This document shows positions 60,706-64,000 of a stretch of DNA of 64,000 bases, piece after piece. Within the stretch, counting starts at the first letter, position 1. Each line of letters opens with the position of its first letter. The position numbers were made by a program, and so were the translations under genes. A model generated the notes under the pieces. It was given only the letters and a program-made list of their open reading frames with translations. It was not told the origin of the DNA and did not search any database. Source of the stretch: Heterotrichella gracilis (lineage: Eukaryota; Sar; Xanthophyceae; Tribonematales; Xanthonemataceae); NCBI GenBank assembly GCA_032358255.1, contig JAULBX010007107.1, forward strand, positions 58,148 through 122,147, read 5' to 3'.

Positions 60706-63700
60706 ATGGAGGGGTATACCTTCCTCTCCTACTGCGCACGCGCCCTTTGTTTGGACCAGGTAAGGAGGTGATAGGATACATTTTGTTGGTGTGGTGACCG
60801 CGCTTGTGATTGGCACCAGGTTTTCCGCTACGTGCATTGCCTTGTCAATGCTGCTCCTGGTTTTCAACCTGCTTTGTCAGCTTGCGGTCTCCGCTTGCTA
60901 AACCACATGCAAACCTCCCCACCTGCTTGTATACAAGCCCGTTGGTAGGACAAACCACAGTTCCAACCTTCGCGATTGCCCTCACAAACCTCTGTTGTGT
61001 CTCGTTGCAGTGCTTTCCAGCTGAAAGGCCCATCCTCACAGAGTCCCTCACTGTGGACCTGGAGGAGCCTTTGCTGCAATCAGAGTTCCTGGCACCGAAG
61101 CGCGTGCATATGCACAAGAAAGACTATGATGATGTGAGGGTCTACGACGTCGACGTGGAAGCTTTCGCTGTCCAGCGGAGGTAAGCACTGCTACGGCACA
61201 ACCTGGTACCCCTGCGTTAGCGCCTGATGAGTGTTGACCAGTCGTCATCACTCTTTTTACAATCAGCAAAGACACGTTGAAACCTGTTTGCTATTCAAAA
61301 CCTCAACACACCGGTCTCTGACAGGTGTTCTGAGCAGTCGTTCGCCACCCATTTGAAAACCTCAGTTCAAACGCGTCATGCATGCATGCATGAGCACCTC
61401 GAGAGCTGACTGGAAGCTTGTGTCATGCCTCTTCGTCTGCAGTGACTACGGCGTCACCAATCAGGGAAGCCCACCCGTGGCGACTATGAGTACTCCCCCG
61501 GCGAGCGGCACCTCCACACCGGTACCCTCACCCACCACACCAGAGCTACCGGAACGCCAGCCAGAGGTTGCCGCACCGGCACCAGAGGAGGGACCCAATC
61601 AGCTGTGCCCCTTGGCCAATAGGAAGCGCGTGCAAAGCAATAAGCTGCCCAAGTACAGCCTACTCGATATCTATAGCTCCTTGACACGCTTCTATGGCAA
61701 GTCGGTGGTTCCAGACAACGCCACCTGGGAGGCGCTGAGGGTACCCAACCACCCCAGCAACACTGGGTTCAAGGGGGGCATGGATGGGTACATCGCCACG
61801 CATATGGATGTGGTGTACGAGGTGAGTCCACTCTGCCTTGCAAACACAGTTACAAACCTGTTTTGTGCTTGCTTTGCAGACAGCGCTCACGTGATGACCA
61901 AGGTGCTTGCCTAGGGTTTCCACAAACCCTAAACGTCCAGCCCAAATCCTGAACAGTCCCTCGCCTCTGCCACCGCCTCTGTATCGCAGTTTTTGCTACT
62001 CTCCGTCTCCTTTATAGCCAGACCTGAGTACTCACCCCCTGCTCTGTGCTCCCTGCAGGACGAGCTGGAACTCGGCTGCCTGCTGGCTGAAGGCACCAAC
62101 AGCACCCTGCACCAGGCCTCCCACCCTGCCTATGGCGCGGTGGTGGTCAAGCGCGTGGTGCACAAGGACGACCAAGTCAGCGAGGCCCATGTGTTTGGCG
62201 CCATGCAGCACCAGGCGGTGATGAGCCACCTCATCCACCTCAGCGGCTGTGCCAGGGGGCTGTTTGCTGTGCTGAGGCGGTGCAGCTGCCTGGAGGCAGC
62301 TGCAAAGCAGGTGCAGGTGGTGGGCTATGGCAGGAGGGACCTTTCCTACAGCTTGGACGATCTGATCAGGTTAGCAGAAAAGTTGTGCTACCGTGTTCAC
62401 GTTGGTTTTGTCCAGGGGTCTGGCTAGCACTAGTTTTCATGCGGCGCATATGACGTTTGTTTTCTTCTTTACTAGACTTGTGGCTTCACTCCCCCCCTCA
62501 CCTGCTGACCATTATCCCCCCTGTCTCCCCCTGCAGCGCCAAGCTCGCTGCCCGCCCAGGCGCCACCCACACCTCGCCCCAGTTCCTGCTGCACGTGGCG
62601 GGGAAGCTGGTGGAGGCGGTGACCTGCCTGCACAAGGCAGGGCTGCTCCACCTGGACATCAGGCCTGGGGTGGTGCGCGCGACAAGCGGGGGTGACCTGC
62701 AGCTGGCCGACTGCGGCCACTCTGCCAGGTGGAGCGCCCCGGTGTACTCAACTATGGAGCAGGAGGCACACGAGCTGGTCAGGGGGTGAGTGCTAGCGAT
62801 CCATGTTGCTGTGTGTTGAGTGAGCCTGCCGTGCGCCATGAAATTCATGCCTTTTCGTTTTTTTGTATGTGCAACGGCAACCAGCTTGATGTGGTCATGT
62901 GCATGCTCGCAGCCTCCCTTTACGCCAATGCCCCCGGCTGACCCCCTTGCTGTCCCTCCCCTGCAGGAGCTCCTCCCCCTTCTCATCGCCGGAGGGGCTG
63001 CTCATGCTCCCCCTGGTGCACGTGGAGGGGCCCAAGGAGCTTGCACAGCTGGTGCTCAGCGACCGGAGCGATGTGGCGTCACTGGGGGCAGTCATGTGCT
63101 ACATGGTGGCAGGGCACTGGCACCTCAACCGCTACAAGCGCTGCCTGTCCGAGTGCCACGTCGGCTCCTGCCCCCGGATGAACATGGTGCGGAGGGAGAT
63201 GTGCTCATACTTCCCATGGTCGCGCAAGTGCGGGCTCAAGGATGCGTGGGAGGAGGTGGTCAAGGCGCACAAGGCTGGCGGCTGCACGGGGGAGGCGGGG
63301 CTCAAGGTACGCAGCACCTATGGTGCTACATCCTGTGATTCTGAGTGATTGGCTTCCTGTGTACTACAGTGCTGCCTTCCCTGCGGACGCTGCTAATTGA
63401 CATGAACCATCGTTGGACTCATCGCACCGTGGCATGGCGCCTCCATGATTTTTTGCATGTTCATGAGTATTGGCAATGTTATTTTCAGCAAATGTTCCCA
63501 TCACGCATACTCTGCACAGTCTCGCTGACCCTCAGCCCGATTGTGCATCTGCAGGTGGACATGCCGGCCATGCCCCAGCACGAGACCTTTGTCGCTCGGT
63601 GGCAGGCGCTGTGCGAGCGCTGCCTGATGGTTGACCCCATGGCGCGCCCCACCATGGCGCAGCTGCAGCTTGGCATCCAGGAGCTGAGCAGGGAGTTTGG

Positions 63701-63755
63701 GGAGGAGGAGTTCGCACTGGTGCTGCCGTATGCATGCGACGGGGCACAGGAGTAG
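60706..63755 (+). CDS. Divergent protein kinase-like protein (possible pseudokinase)
   Basis: Seven exons: 60706-60759, 61011-61180, 61443-61821, 62059-62369, 62537-62785, 62967-63306 and 63555-63755. They encode 567 aa. The first 200 residues are acidic or Pro/Thr-rich, without a known domain. From about residue 202 a kinase fold is readable: loop LLAEGTNSTLHQAS, lysine strand YGAVVVKRVV, catalytic loop LLHLDIRPGVV, metal loop LQLADCGHSAR, SSPEGLL in place of APE, and DVASLGAVMCYMVAG. The HRD is HLD, the loop Lys is Arg, the Asn after it is Val, and DFG is DCG. An insertion with several cysteines (ECHVGSC; REMCSYF; SRKCG) follows helix F. Loss of the Asn argues for weak or no catalysis. The short first exon is the least certain. 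Confidence 0.68.
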
Positions 63756-63925
63756 CTGGTGTGGGAGTATCCAGGGAGCCTGGATCTTGGTTGGGCAAAT
63801 ATATGTTGGGGATGGGGTTGTACAACATCTTTGGGGACAAAATGGGTGGGAGGGATTCACAGCGCCCCTGAAAAGATGTGTTGCATTGAAGTAACAATAC
63901 GATCTTTCGGATGTAGATTATATAA

Positions 63926-63944
63926 GTTAGTTAGTTAGTTAGTT
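63926..63944 (+). repeat. (TTAG)n microsatellite
   Basis: About five tandem gtta/ttag units downstream of the kinase-like gene. Confidence 0.85.
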
Positions 63945-64000
63945 ACATGCATTCCAGCAAAATAGCCAGATTAGCAGTCAGTCTTGCACATGCGGCGCCA

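Overview
The window is nuclear DNA of a photosynthetic-lineage eukaryote, most likely a green alga. Genes are dense, lie on both strands and are interrupted by nearly 90 short GT-AG introns. Proteins are closest in style to green-lineage families, and plant-type TTTAGGG telomere-like tracts are scattered through introns. There is no operon structure, ribosome binding site, CRISPR array or recognisable tRNA/rRNA gene. I rebuilt 18 gene models by joining exons through splice sites, keeping codon phase across every junction and using family conservation to choose frames. The start codon and 5' exons are the least certain part of each model.

Layout, left to right. 1-4 kb: 5' part of a PH-BEACH protein (FAN/NSMAF type, minus, running off the left edge) and a small hypothetical gene. 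4.5-8.6 kb: RACK1 (minus) head-to-head with eIF3g (plus). 9.1-14.6 kb: a flavin monooxygenase (minus) divergent from a short FAM21/WASH-complex head-domain protein (plus). 15-16.3 kb: a small single-pass membrane protein (minus). 17.2-21.8 kb: an F-box/LRR protein (minus), divergent from cereblon (plus, 22.4-25.2 kb). 26.2-28.5 kb: an HROB-like OB-fold recombination protein (minus). 29.8-31.8 kb: a DUF6544-like protein (minus). 33.3-36.5 kb: a TPT/nucleotide-sugar-type transporter with a long C-terminal tail (plus). 37.9-41.4 kb: an organellar-type methionine aminopeptidase 1 (plus). 43-46.3 kb: a second F-box/LRR-like protein (minus). 47-47.9 kb: a hypothetical protein (plus). 48.3-52.1 kb: a CEP120/UNI2-like centriole protein (minus). 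55-59.6 kb: an M17 leucine aminopeptidase (plus). 60.7-63.8 kb: a divergent kinase-like protein (plus).

The most unusual signal is structural. In at least four genes (FAN-like, cereblon, methionine aminopeptidase, leucine aminopeptidase) introns or 3' flanks hold short degenerate copies of the neighbouring exon edge, often with its splice site still attached. I call these exon echoes. One (cereblon) is a chimeric 62-nt pseudo-exon carrying an in-frame stop. Another (methionine aminopeptidase) is a phase-compatible 45-nt extra exon. They look like remnants of tandem duplications across splice junctions and suggest that this genome creates or remodels introns and exons this way. Three introns appear to use GC-AG boundaries.

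Functionally the window mixes housekeeping translation and proteolysis genes (RACK1, eIF3g, two aminopeptidases), ubiquitin-ligase substrate receptors (two F-box proteins, cereblon), and genes tied to endosomes (FAM21), DNA repair (HROB) and centrioles (CEP120). The last group suggests a lineage that keeps, or recently kept, centrioles and an endosomal WASH-type complex.
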